The notes: generated from the sequence alone by a model not told the origin. A stretch of DNA of 64,000 nucleotides from GWE2-51-13 sp942492825 (GCA_942492825.1 OW818635.1:992001-1056000); one strand, 5' to 3'. Counted from the first letter of the stretch, positions 8,239-16,496 are shown. Translations and numbers: made by a program.

Positions 8239-8266
8239 GATATGGACAACGTATGTTGTCCATATC
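8239..8266. promoter_or_regulatory. Perfect 12-bp hairpin between EIID and the deglycase gene
   Basis: GATATGGACAAC - GTAT - GTTGTCCATATC. On the minus strand it is followed by TTTCTTT and then by the AAGGAGG site of the deglycase gene. It could be an RNA stabiliser or partial terminator that sets PTS and enzyme levels apart, or an operator. Confidence 0.6.
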
Positions 8267-8273
8267 CAACGTT

Positions 8274-9065
8274 TTACATAATGCCGAGATACGATACCAC
8301 AACCGATGCCAGGATGATGATGACAATCAGATAGACGACATTCATCTGTTTCTTCTTGAATAAGTAGTAAAGCAAGAAGACAAATCCGAGCGGGAGCAGA
8401 TTCGGTAAAATCGAATCGAAGATCCCCTGAACGGCGACAACATCCCACAACTTCAACTCTGCGGGGAATTTTAGCGAAATGTACGAAGGAATCAAACCAC
8501 CGACGACCATGACGCCCAAGATGCCTGCGCCTTTGGTGATAGCGTTGGCGTTTTCACGCAGTTTACTGACGGCGCCGACACCTAAGCTATACCCGGCACG
8601 CGCGAACCAAATGCGGGAAAATGCGCTGACCATCCAAATCGCGATGTACAGCAACGGTCCGAGAATCGAGCCTTGTTTGCTGAGGGAGGTACTGATCGCG
8701 GCGGAAATCGGAAGCAGGGTAAACCAGAAGATCGCATCGCCTAAGCCCGCCAACGGACCGAACAACCCGGTCTTAAGGTTTTTGATCAGACTGCGGTCTT
8801 CACCGGATTCTTCAAGGGATAGGATCAATCCCATCAAGAAGGTCGCCATATGCGGTTCGGTGTTGATGAAGTCCATATTATTGACCATCGCCGCTGCGAT
8901 TTCTTCTTTCTGGTTCCCGTAGATTTTTTGGAAACTCGGAACCATCGACAAGGTAAACCCAGCCGCTTGCATCCGTTCAAAGTTAAATGCGGATTGTTCG
9001 ATAAACGAGTATACACCCATCTTATCGATATCTTTCTTCGTCAGCTTATTTCTAGATACCGTCAT
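8274..9065 (-). CDS. PTS mannose-family EIID component
   Basis: A 263-residue EIID of the mannose family, the membrane subunit that with EIIC forms the sugar channel. The N-terminal part (KKDIDKMGVYSFIEQSAFNFERMQAAGF) is typical, and the LIKNLKTGLFGPLAGLGDAIFW stretch near residues 115-140 is the family signature. Hydrophobic segments lie near 140-175, 195-215 and 225-262. The start overlaps the end of EIIC by 14 bp, so translation is coupled. Confidence 0.92.
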   Translation of the reverse strand: MTVSRNKLTKKDIDKMGVYSFIEQSAFNFERMQAAGFTLSMVPSFQKIYGNQKEEIAAAMVNNMDFINTEPHMATFLMGLILSLEESGEDRSLIKNLKTGLFGPLAGLGDAIFWFTLLPISAAISTSLSKQGSILGPLLYIAIWMVSAFSRIWFARAGYSLGVGAVSKLRENANAITKGAGILGVMVVGGLIPSYISLKFPAELKLWDVVAVQGIFDSILPNLLPLGFVFLLYYLFKKKQMNVVYLIVIIILASVVVSYLGIM

Positions 9066-9831
9066 CTTGCGTCCCTCCTTGTGCTACATTCACATGTTGC
9101 TTCTTGTCTTTGTAATATCCGATCACAGCAATCGCGATACCGGCGATCGCAACCGGAAGGATGTTACGCATGGCAAGGAACGAAGCCATCAAGAATCCTA
9201 AGAATAAATACGGTGAGTTTTCGGCTTTCAACATGATCGTCAGCAACAACGCGATCCCAACTGCCGGTAACAAGCCACCCGCGATTTCGAATCCATGGAT
9301 CAAGAATCTCGGGAACGAGTTAACAAACTCGGAAATCGGCGCTTGCATGGCGTAGGCCGACAAGAAGACGATTAACGCGACAACCAACGATTTGAAGATT
9401 ACGGCGCCAAAGACGATGGTTTTGAACTTTTTAACATCGGCGTTTTTCGCCGCTTCATCTAACGGACCCATCAATCCTGAATACGAAGAATTGAAAATGA
9501 TGCCGACCCATTGCGCTAATAACGCAAACGGCAAGGCCAAACCAATTGCGGTTTCGGCGCTTTGTCCGGTCGTATAGGCGATAACGGTCGTCATGACCCC
9601 TGCGATCAACGGATCCGGCGGAACCGTTCCCCCAACAGTCAATAATCCAAGATAAGCTAATTCGGCGACGGCACCGGCTGCCAAACCGAGTTGTACATCA
9701 CCGAGGATAACCCCTGCGAAAAACGCGACAACGATCGGACGGAACCAGAAGAAGACTTCCCAGCATTGGTCAACCGCGGCAATAAATGCCATCAATGCCA
9801 GTAAAAGCCCTTGAACTAAAGTAATCTGCAT
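9052..9831 (-). CDS. PTS mannose-family EIIC component
   Basis: A 259-residue polytopic membrane protein with the EIIC features: an LLLALMAFIAAVDQ start, GVILGDVQLGLAAGAVAEL near residues 35-55 and GGTVPPDPLIAGVMTT near 62-78. The start at 9831 is preceded by AAAGGGGAA; an upstream extension has no ribosome site. It is the sugar-translocating subunit that works with EIID. Residue identities do not show whether the substrate is a plain hexose, amino sugar or glycated amine; the neighbouring deglycases favour the last. Confidence 0.92.
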   Translation of the reverse strand: MQITLVQGLLLALMAFIAAVDQCWEVFFWFRPIVVAFFAGVILGDVQLGLAAGAVAELAYLGLLTVGGTVPPDPLIAGVMTTVIAYTTGQSAETAIGLALPFALLAQWVGIIFNSSYSGLMGPLDEAAKNADVKKFKTIVFGAVIFKSLVVALIVFLSAYAMQAPISEFVNSFPRFLIHGFEIAGGLLPAVGIALLLTIMLKAENSPYLFLGFLMASFLAMRNILPVAIAGIAIAVIGYYKDKKQHVNVAQGGTQDDGI

Positions 9832-9916
9832 ACATTCCCCTTTCTGCTGAATTTCAGCTATATCGTCTGCAAGGCGCACTTAAAAAGGACTTGCAGTCAA
9901 TACCGATTTTACTTCT

Positions 9917-10399
9917 TTACTTCACTTCGAAATCGTACTTCTTATCGCCGGGGGCAATCTGGATGAAAACATCGACCCCGCGATCGCGAACCGCTCTAAG
10001 ATCATTTAAATCTTCATCATCTACATAGACATGCGACTCGTTGCTCTGCCGTTTCCCGGCTGTGAAATGCATGTTTCCGATATTCAACTTTTTGATCGGT
10101 ACGCCGTTCTCAACGAGAATACGTGCCGATTTCGGTGTACGGACTACGATGAAAATCTGTTGTGTCGGGCTCGCTTTGTGAATGACATCGATTGTCTTCT
10201 GCAAGGTGAAGAAGCGAATCCCGACGCCGACCGCTTCGGCCGTCATCTGCATCAATGCTTGTTGCACTGGATCCGCCGCCGCCTCGTCATCCGCTACCAC
10301 GATTAAGTTGGGGTGTACGAAGCCGACCCATGATACGCCGACTTGTCCATGGACAAGTCGGTTATCGATCCGTGTCAACAATATGTTCGGTTCAGACAT
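9917..10399 (-). CDS. PTS mannose-family EIIB component
   Basis: A 160-residue cytosolic EIIB. TRIDNRLVHGQVG at residues 9-21 carries the phosphohistidine His17 that passes phosphate to the incoming sugar. It is the first gene of the long operon that continues with EIIC, EIID, deglycase, kinase, deoC and HAD. A GGAGGAC ribosome site and a near-consensus sigma-A promoter lie directly upstream. Confidence 0.93.
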   Translation of the reverse strand: MSEPNILLTRIDNRLVHGQVGVSWVGFVHPNLIVVADDEAAADPVQQALMQMTAEAVGVGIRFFTLQKTIDVIHKASPTQQIFIVVRTPKSARILVENGVPIKKLNIGNMHFTAGKRQSNESHVYVDDEDLNDLRAVRDRGVDVFIQIAPGDKKYDFEVK

Positions 10400-10422
10400 T
10401 GTCGTCCTCCTCTTTTAATTTT

Positions 10423-10450
10423 ATTATAAAAGAATCTTACACATTGTCAA
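10423..10450 (-). promoter_or_regulatory. Strong promoter of the EIIB-led operon
   Basis: Minus-strand -35 TTGACA (plus 10445-10450) and -10 TATAAT (plus 10423-10428) with 16 bp between. The TATGT-N4-ACATA operator directly abuts the -35. Confidence 0.8.
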
Positions 10451-10464
10451 TATGTTATTACATA
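10451..10464. promoter_or_regulatory. Operator-like perfect inverted repeat TATGT-N4-ACATA
   Basis: TATGTTATTACATA, with 5-bp arms, touches the -35 of the EIIB promoter. A near-identical copy stands in the same place at the YajC-EIIA promoter (2259-2272). Probably the binding site of a GntR protein from this locus. Confidence 0.6.
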
Positions 10465-10513
10465 TTATCAATTATGTCGATTTCTACTTTTCAGAATTGA
10501 TTTTACGTGATAG

Positions 10514-10535
10514 TATGTATTTACATTATTACATA
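10514..10535. promoter_or_regulatory. Operator-like site overlapping the leader of the SIS gene
   Basis: TATGTATTTACATT (10514-10527, one mismatch to TATGT-N4-ACATA) followed by another ACATA half-site at 10531-10535. It lies just before the ribosome site of the SIS gene at 10547, where a bound repressor would block transcription. Confidence 0.45.
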
Positions 10536-10546
10536 TGGAGGAACCA

Positions 10547-11650
10547 ATGGAACAAGACATGACGATGATGTTGCACTACATTCACGAAGCACCCGACGCA
10601 CTTAGCGAGAATATCCGACGAAGTTCAAAATTGACGCGTACTTTGGTCGAGGAATTCGTTAAAAAACCCTATCGTTCGCTTTGGATTATCGCAAGCGGAT
10701 CCTCGTACAACGCCGCGATGAGCGCACGTCCCCTATTATTGAACATCCTAAACGTCGATGTCAGGGTCTTGACCCCGCATCATTTCTGTCATTACGAACA
10801 TTCGCTTACCGACCTGGATTTCGTATTCGTCATCTCGCAAAGCGGTTGCAGTACCAACTCGATCGAAGCGCTTCGCTTTTTGCGTAGTAAGAATCGCTTC
10901 GCGATCGGAGTCACCGGTTGTCCCGAGAGCGACTTCAAAGCGGAAGCGGATCTGTTGGTCGATTATGGTCTAGGCATCGAAACGATCGGTTATGTCACCA
11001 AAGGTGTGATCACCTTGATCGGTTTTCTCGCTCTGTTCGCTGTCGAGAGTGCCACCATTCTAGGTCGATTGAATCAAGAAGAAAAGGAAGTATGGTTCAA
11101 CCGTCTCGACAACGCCTGTCAAGTGAATCGTAGCGTCATGAAGAATAGCCTCGTATTCTGGGATAAGCATGTGAAAACCTTTACGGCGATGCCCCATGCA
11201 TTCATCATGGGTGCCGGTAGCAATTACGGAACAGCGCTTGAAGCTGCGCTAAAGATGAGCGAAACAATTCAGATTCCATGTTTGGCCATCGAATGTGAAG
11301 AGTTCCTCCATGGTTACACCCTTCAATTGACACCCAATTATCCGTTGTTCTTCATCGATCCGGTCGATTCCACCAGCAAGCGGATTTTGGATACCTTTAC
11401 GTCAGTGCTTAAGATTACCGATCGGGCTTTCTTGATTTCAAACAATCCTGATATAGCCGGTCCGAATGTTCTCTCCTATGAGGGTCATGTCCATCCGTTG
11501 TTGAGTCCGATCGCGTTCTTGCCGTTCTTCCAGTACTTATCCTTCAAGACGACGGATAGCATGCATCGCTGGATGAAACATCCGTTGTATAAGACGTTTA
11601 GCGAAGATGTCCCTTCGAAAACCGAAAGTTACGTCCATACGGTCCAATAG
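10547..11650 (+). CDS. SIS-domain deglycase, glucoselysine-6-phosphate deglycase (GfrE)-like
   Basis: A 367-residue protein with two SIS domains (about 40-175 and 200-345). IIASGSSYNAA and VISQSGCSTNS are the phosphate loops; ECEEFLHGYTLQL replaces the EFRHGPLE active-site stretch, a form I associate with GfrE-type deglycases near mannose-family PTS genes. The ATG at 10547 is chosen because GGAGG (10537-10541) lies 5 nt upstream; the in-frame ATG at 10535 precedes that site. It is the third SIS enzyme of the locus and divergent from EIIB. The exact glycated amine is unknown. Confidence 0.65.
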   Translation: MEQDMTMMLHYIHEAPDALSENIRRSSKLTRTLVEEFVKKPYRSLWIIASGSSYNAAMSARPLLLNILNVDVRVLTPHHFCHYEHSLTDLDFVFVISQSGCSTNSIEALRFLRSKNRFAIGVTGCPESDFKAEADLLVDYGLGIETIGYVTKGVITLIGFLALFAVESATILGRLNQEEKEVWFNRLDNACQVNRSVMKNSLVFWDKHVKTFTAMPHAFIMGAGSNYGTALEAALKMSETIQIPCLAIECEEFLHGYTLQLTPNYPLFFIDPVDSTSKRILDTFTSVLKITDRAFLISNNPDIAGPNVLSYEGHVHPLLSPIAFLPFFQYLSFKTTDSMHRWMKHPLYKTFSEDVPSKTESYVHTVQ

Positions 11651-11673
11651 TTATCGTTTTTGGTTCTTCAAAT

Positions 11674-11699
11674 AAAAGCGCGTCTCGGAATTTCCCGAG
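11674..11699 (+). terminator. Left half of a terminator split by the IS element
   Basis: AAAAGCGCGTCTCGG, a short loop and CCGAG are followed at once by the IS end. Joined to the sequence after the right end of the IS (13074 on), it rebuilds a 15-bp stem with one T-T mismatch and a T-run, which would have terminated the SIS gene and, from the other side, the Gfo/Idh gene. Confidence 0.75.
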
Positions 11700-11722
11700 T
11701 GAACTGCCCCAGGTAAAGTTTA
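11700..11722. repeat. IS left terminal inverted repeat
   Basis: 23 bp, matching the right end at 21 of 23 positions. Confidence 0.9.
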
Positions 11723-11812
11723 TACAACAAAAAAGCGCAATCTGAATCAAACCTCCTTGAATCTGACAAATGTCATATGACAGATGTAAGATAACACAAA
11801 GGAGGTTTTATT

Positions 11813-12169
11813 ATGGCCAAGAAAGGAAGTGTCTTTGCGAAGTATAGCCCTGAATTTAAGCAAGAAGTAGTTGAAGCCTATCTAAGCAGAAAGGTTGGAG
11901 GTTGGAGGCAAGTTGCGAGATCATTTGGGTTGAAGAGTGATGCGCAAGTCAGAAAATGGACCCAGCTGTATCGTCAAGGGGGTCCAGAAGCACTGTCGAA
12001 AGACCGACGAGAAGGTAATAATCCAAATTTTGGAAAACATTTTCGCGAAAAGAAGATTGAAGACTGGCCGCTAGAACAACAAATCGAATACCTAAAAATG
12101 GAGAACGCCATCCTAAAAAAAGTGAAGGCTCTCCGGTTAAAAAACTCAGGAGAGCGCAACGATACATGA
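11813..12169 (+). CDS. IS3-family transposase OrfA (helix-turn-helix protein)
   Basis: A 118-residue DNA-binding protein with an HTH at about residues 10-60 (a WRQVARSFGL...QVRKW helix pair) and a C-terminal coiled-coil-like segment (EQQIEYLKMENAILKK) used for multimerisation. It has a strong AAAGGAGG site. The end of the gene contains the in-frame heptamer A AAA AAA at 12115-12121; a -1 slip there enters the orfB frame without a stop. Confidence 0.92.
   Translation: MAKKGSVFAKYSPEFKQEVVEAYLSRKVGGWRQVARSFGLKSDAQVRKWTQLYRQGGPEALSKDRREGNNPNFGKHFREKKIEDWPLEQQIEYLKMENAILKKVKALRLKNSGERNDT
12115..12121 (+). promoter_or_regulatory. Probable -1 programmed frameshift site of the IS
   Basis: The zero-frame codons CTA AAA AAA form the X XXY YYZ heptamer A AAA AAA. 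A -1 slip continues as 15 codons (S-E-G-S-P-V-K...) that run straight into the orfB ATG at 12166, giving an OrfAB fusion transposase of about 412 residues. Confidence 0.65.
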
Positions 12170-13050
12170 TTGTTTATGATTTGACGGATGACGGGTTCTG
12201 CACAAAGCGACTCTGTTCGTATCTCAAGGTGAGTCCCCAAGCCTATTACCGATGGTTGCGTATTGGAAAGCCTATGTATCGATGGTTTGATGAACAACTC
12301 GCTGAACGCATTCTCGAACTGTTTGACCGTGAAAAGAAGGGGTATCGTTACATCCGAGATCAATTGATACGCCTTGATCACCGTAGGATCAATGATAAAA
12401 CGGTTCTGCGTTACATGCATATTCTGGGCATTCAAAGCCCCATCCGCAAGAAACGATTTCAAAACTGCACGACATCGGATCCCAATCAAAAGGCAAGAAT
12501 CGTTTGCGACAACGTCCTTGCCCGGAAGTTTGAGGCCTCGCGGCCTCTCGAAAAACTGGTAACCGACGTCAGTTACGTCTACCATCAAGAAGGCCGCCTT
12601 TATCTTAGCGTGATCAAGGACCTCTTTGACAATTCCATCATAGCATACACGGTCTCGGAGTTTAATGATTGTCTACTCGTTACGGCTTGTCTGGATCAAG
12701 TTTTCACCGAATATTGGAATCCAACTTATATTTGCACCTTACATTCTGACCAAGGGTTTCAATATACCAATCGAAGTTATATCGAGCGACTTGATGAAAT
12801 AGGAGTCACCGTATCGCACTCGAGGAAAGCAAACTGCTATGACAATGCGTGTTGCGAGAACTTCTTCTCACACCTGAAAAGCGAGAGTCTTGAGTTGAAT
12901 ATTCCGAAGAACGAAGCGGATCTTCTCAAAGCAATCGATGATTTTATCTTGTTCTATAATACGGATCGTCCACAGCGTAAGTTAAAAGGTATGACTCCCA
13001 TTGAATTTCGAGAGTCATACCTTCATGATACTATGCTTTTTTATGAGTAA
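12166..13050 (+). CDS. IS3-family transposase OrfB (DDE integrase core)
   Basis: A 294-residue rve/DDE integrase-fold protein. The triad is Asp134 (LVTDVSY), Asp195 (LHSDQG) and Glu231 (CCENFF), with 35 residues between the last two, the spacing typical of IS3 elements. A helix-turn-helix-like HTH_21 region precedes it (about 45-90). It overlaps orfA by ATGA. The stop lies within the right inverted repeat. Confidence 0.95.
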   Translation: MIVYDLTDDGFCTKRLCSYLKVSPQAYYRWLRIGKPMYRWFDEQLAERILELFDREKKGYRYIRDQLIRLDHRRINDKTVLRYMHILGIQSPIRKKRFQNCTTSDPNQKARIVCDNVLARKFEASRPLEKLVTDVSYVYHQEGRLYLSVIKDLFDNSIIAYTVSEFNDCLLVTACLDQVFTEYWNPTYICTLHSDQGFQYTNRSYIERLDEIGVTVSHSRKANCYDNACCENFFSHLKSESLELNIPKNEADLLKAIDDFILFYNTDRPQRKLKGMTPIEFRESYLHDTMLFYE

Positions 13051-13070
13051 ACTTTACCTGGGGCTATTCA
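13048..13070. repeat. IS right terminal inverted repeat
   Basis: Partner of 11700-11722; the flanking GAG at 13071-13073 repeats that at 11697-11699. Confidence 0.9.
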
Positions 13071-13105
13071 GAGTCGCGCTTTTTACTTATTTTATCGATT
13101 AAACT

Positions 13106-14098
13106 TTAACGTTTGTCCGCCTCGAAGATTACATTTGCCTGCTTACGGCCCTCTTCCATGATTTCCGCTAGGTTTAGCGAATGTTGGGACAAATGAAGTA
13201 ATTCTTCCTTATTTCGAATGCGTAAGAGTTTCGCAAAATATTTCGCCTCATAGTACATGGTTTCTTCCACTTGATCGACACCCAATTCTTCACGTGTTCC
13301 GCCCATCACCAAGGTAACCGAACCGATACGGCTCGGTGCCCCATCCATGAGAATATATCCTTTTTCTCCTTCGAAGATCGTCGCATTGGGACCGTAGGAG
13401 TCCTTTGTCAGCGAACAAACAGCTTTGGTATGTGGATATTCCATCACAAACAAACCTGAAAGATCGACACCGTTGGTATGTAAGTTCGCGGTATAATGAA
13501 TCTTTTCGGGTTTTCCCAACAGATCTAAGACCAACGAAACCGGGTAAATCCCGATATCATACAAGGCTCCCCCAGAATGTGCCGGATCGAAGACGTTGGC
13601 GACTTTTCCTTCAAGCAAAGCGTTGTATCTACTGGAATATTGGCTCATGTCACAACGTATGATCCGTAATCCTCCGATTCGATCGAGATTCTTCCGGATA
13701 ATTTCGAGATTGGGCATATGGCGCGAAGTGATCGCTTCGATCACGATCTTTCCGGTGGATTCCATCGTTTGGATCAAGTCTTCCATTTCACGACGCGTGG
13801 AGACCAAGGGTTTTTCCCCGATGACATCTTTCCCTGCCAACATGCATTGTTTCGCCTGCGGATAATGCATATCGTTGGGCGATGCGATATAGACGACATC
13901 GATGGTAGGATCCTTCAGCATTTCCTCGATACTCGTGTAAATCGTCGGGATTTGATTCGCATCCGCGAACGGTTTCCCTTTCTCAAGGGTCCGTGAATAA
14001 ACGGCACGAACTTCGTATTCTTGACTTAATCGTGCGGCTTGGATGAAGGATCCGGTGATCCAACTGGTTCCGATGACCGCAAGTCCGAAAGGTTTCAT
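13106..14098 (-). CDS. Gfo/Idh/MocA-family oxidoreductase
   Basis: A 330-residue NAD(P)-dependent dehydrogenase of sugars or polyols. The N-terminal Rossmann fold has GTSWITGSF in place of the classical GxGxxG; the family signature GEKPL (EKP motif) is near residue 95, and the C-terminal domain is the usual Gfo/Idh alpha/beta fold. It is the second gene of a short minus unit behind the pyrophosphatase, 11 bp away. The substrate is not readable. Confidence 0.88.
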   Translation of the reverse strand: MKPFGLAVIGTSWITGSFIQAARLSQEYEVRAVYSRTLEKGKPFADANQIPTIYTSIEEMLKDPTIDVVYIASPNDMHYPQAKQCMLAGKDVIGEKPLVSTRREMEDLIQTMESTGKIVIEAITSRHMPNLEIIRKNLDRIGGLRIIRCDMSQYSSRYNALLEGKVANVFDPAHSGGALYDIGIYPVSLVLDLLGKPEKIHYTANLHTNGVDLSGLFVMEYPHTKAVCSLTKDSYGPNATIFEGEKGYILMDGAPSRIGSVTLVMGGTREELGVDQVEETMYYEAKYFAKLLRIRNKEELLHLSQHSLNLAEIMEEGRKQANVIFEADKR

Positions 14099-14109
14099 AG
14101 GTATACCCC

Positions 14110-15765
14110 CTAGATTTTATTTCCTTGGATCACCGCGGACAAGCGCGGTATGATCTGTTTCTTACGCGAGACGACATCTTCAAAGATATGTAAGTGTAGG
14201 TTGTCGATGCCCGGATAGGCCTCCTCGGCGATATAACTGTCTTTTCCGGCATATAACATGGCCGAACCGTTTTGCTGGAGGGAGGTAAAGACCATCAAGA
14301 GTAAGTTGAGTTTCTTGCGGTCCGCATAATCGCCCATCGCTTTCACGAGGTCTTCCTTCAACGGTTCTAATTGTACGATGTCATACAAGCTCATCTGTCC
14401 AACCATTACTTTACTGCCGTTGATGTTGAACTCTTTGATGTCATGTTCGATGATTTGATCCATGGTCTTTTCACCCATGGCCGCACCGTTGGTGAAGATT
14501 TCCTTGGCAAGTTCGGAGATCGTAAGTTGCGCGATCTGCGCCAAGTGTTGCGCGACGTAGAAATCGGTCGGCGTTGTGGTCGGTGACTTGAAGTTCAAGG
14601 TATCCGATACGATGGCCGAAACCAACAGACCCGCGATGTGCGGTTCGGGGATCAAGCGCGCTTCTTCGTAGAGATTCGCGATGATCGTGGACGAACTTCC
14701 GACCAGTTGATTACGGAACGTGATCGGTTTGTTGGTTTGGATGTCTCCGATCCGATGATGGTCGATGATTTCGATCAAATCGGCTTCCAGAATTCCTTCG
14801 ACCGATTGTGAGACTTCGTTATGGTCGACCAAGATGATCTTCTTGCGTTTTGCATTGAGTAAGTGGAAACGCGAGACCAAACCGACGGCGCGATGTTTAT
14901 CATCGACGACCGGATAGGTCCGAAAACGGGACTTGATGATTTTGTTGGAGACATCGTCCACGTATTCACCTTTGTTGAAGGTGATAACACTGGTACTCAT
15001 CGAAAGACGTACCGGCGAAGAGTAATAGATGTAACGCGAGGTATTCAATGTCCCGTGTCCGGATTTGATGATGGCACAATCTTTTTGCGCCGCATGTTCG
15101 ATGACGGATTGCGGGATGGTATCGCACCATACGATGACTAAGCAAGCGGCGTTTTTTTCGATCGCTTGATGCATCGCTTCTTCGTCGTTACCAACGATGA
15201 CGATCCTGTCGCTTAACTCGTAGCGTTCCAGCTTGGTTTCCGCGACGGCGACGATCGAAACTTTCCCATTCAATCGTGTTCTCTCGGGTTTATAAATGAG
15301 TTCGCCTTTAATGGTCTTGGCAATGTATTCGACCGGCGTTTGACGCAAGAGTTCGATCGAACGCGCGGTATCCCCCATGGCGACGGCGGAGAGATTGGAA
15401 TTGGTCAACATCCCGACCAAATGCATGTCCGCATCGGTGACAAGCAAAGCTTGTCGTCCAGTCGCGTTCATCAATTGCCACGCTTCGTAAATGGTCGTTT
15501 CCGGCAGAATCGTTAAAGGACTGTCGATTTCGATCTCCTGCAACGTCATGCGTGCGTCATCCAGGATCATCGGTTCCTCGACGCCGAATTTGTCGAGGAT
15601 GTATTTGGTTTCACGGTTGATTTCACCTAAGCGGCAAGCGACTGCGTCGGCTCCCTGGATTTGTTTCAGGCGCGCATAGGCGATCGCCGAGCAAATCGAA
15701 TCGGAGTCCGGATGCTTGTGTCCGGTGATATAGATACGGTTGATTTCTTTCGGAATTAGGGTCAT
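14110..15765 (-). CDS. ppaC: CBS-domain manganese-dependent inorganic pyrophosphatase
   Basis: A 551-residue family II pyrophosphatase with a regulatory insert. The DHH core starts with ITGHKHPDSDS at about residues 12-22, resumes with VDHNE and has IIDHHR near 360; the DHHA2 domain ends the protein. Between the two halves of the DHH domain lie CBS, DRTGG-like and second CBS modules (about 65-310), the form known to be controlled by AMP, ADP and diadenosine polyphosphates. It hydrolyses pyrophosphate in the cytosol. The start at 15765 is preceded by AGAGGAGA; a longer upstream frame has no such site. Confidence 0.93.
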   Translation of the reverse strand: MTLIPKEINRIYITGHKHPDSDSICSAIAYARLKQIQGADAVACRLGEINRETKYILDKFGVEEPMILDDARMTLQEIEIDSPLTILPETTIYEAWQLMNATGRQALLVTDADMHLVGMLTNSNLSAVAMGDTARSIELLRQTPVEYIAKTIKGELIYKPERTRLNGKVSIVAVAETKLERYELSDRIVIVGNDEEAMHQAIEKNAACLVIVWCDTIPQSVIEHAAQKDCAIIKSGHGTLNTSRYIYYSSPVRLSMSTSVITFNKGEYVDDVSNKIIKSRFRTYPVVDDKHRAVGLVSRFHLLNAKRKKIILVDHNEVSQSVEGILEADLIEIIDHHRIGDIQTNKPITFRNQLVGSSSTIIANLYEEARLIPEPHIAGLLVSAIVSDTLNFKSPTTTPTDFYVAQHLAQIAQLTISELAKEIFTNGAAMGEKTMDQIIEHDIKEFNINGSKVMVGQMSLYDIVQLEPLKEDLVKAMGDYADRKKLNLLLMVFTSLQQNGSAMLYAGKDSYIAEEAYPGIDNLHLHIFEDVVSRKKQIIPRLSAVIQGNKI

Positions 15766-15941
15766 ACGCTTTTCTCCTCTGGTCCGTGACTTAATTGTAC
15801 TCCATTTTTTCGTCGTTTGGCAGATGCATCTGGTAGCATTTTCGTACATCTTCATAAATATCCGTGAATTTTCACAATAAGTATTACAATTTGCTTTAAA
15901 AGTTATTATAATAAGTGCAGAAATCTGGATCGAGGGGGATC

Positions 15942-16496
15942 ATGGAACTACATACCGACGATTGCACGCTCGTGCCTCTGTATACCATCAAAGTGCCGAC
16001 GTTATTGGAATTTGACCGGGCGAATCGTTTTCATATCGAACGCAATTTCCCGACCAAACAAAAAGATTTTTATACATTGGAAACCCATCAGCGTCATGTC
16101 TTGGAAAGTCTGTTGAACTTTGAACGGGGAGACGCGTATAATTTCGCCGTCGTCACCAAAGGTCATAAGATGATTGCGAAAACCGCTTTGTATCGCGTTT
16201 TAAGTTCCAACTATAGCAGCGCGTTTGTTTCGGTGTTGGTTGATTATCGATTCCAACATATCGGTTACGGGGACAAGGTATTGAAACGGATCCTCAAATA
16301 CGCCTTTAATGATCTTCAACTACATCGCGTCTGTGCGGAAGTAATGCCGACCAACTTCGCGATGATCGCTCTTCTGAAAAAGAACGGATTCGTCCAAGAG
16401 GGCATGGCGCAAAAAAGCATCAACATCTATGGGATGTGGGAAGATCATTTGATTTTCGGACTTATCAATCCTAATGAAACGACCGTCAAACTATGA
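15942..16496 (+). CDS. GNAT acetyltransferase, RimJ/RimL type
   Basis: A 184-residue GNAT protein of the ribosomal-protein N-acetyltransferase group: IERNFPTKQKDFYTLETHQ is the usual N-terminal stretch and YRFQHIGYGDKVLKRILKY the acetyl-CoA loop region; HRVCAEVMPTNFAMIALLKKNGF closes the fold. ATG at 15942 follows GAGGGGG. The stop is inside a terminator-like hairpin shared with the convergent metallo-hydrolase gene. Confidence 0.85.
   Translation: MELHTDDCTLVPLYTIKVPTLLEFDRANRFHIERNFPTKQKDFYTLETHQRHVLESLLNFERGDAYNFAVVTKGHKMIAKTALYRVLSSNYSSAFVSVLVDYRFQHIGYGDKVLKRILKYAFNDLQLHRVCAEVMPTNFAMIALLKKNGFVQEGMAQKSINIYGMWEDHLIFGLINPNETTVKL

Larger units (their letters stand above)
11700..13070 (+). 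mobile_element. IS3-family (IS150-like) insertion sequence, complete
   Basis: The element is 1371 bp. Its ends are 23-bp imperfect inverted repeats, TGAACTGCCCCAGG... at 11700-11722 and the complement of TGAATAGCCCCAGG... at 13048-13070, differing at two positions. A 3-bp direct repeat GAG (11697-11699 and 13071-13073) flanks it, as expected of IS3-family target duplication. It carries intact orfA and orfB with an A7 frameshift site and a complete DDE triad, so it may be active. Confidence 0.92.

Noticed and set aside
557..11650. Assignment of the PTS locus to hyaluronate or chondroitin breakdown
   Set aside because: YajC beside EIIA recalls those loci, but there is no polysaccharide lyase, glucuronyl hydrolase or KDG pathway gene; the deglycase and kinase genes fit glycated amines better.
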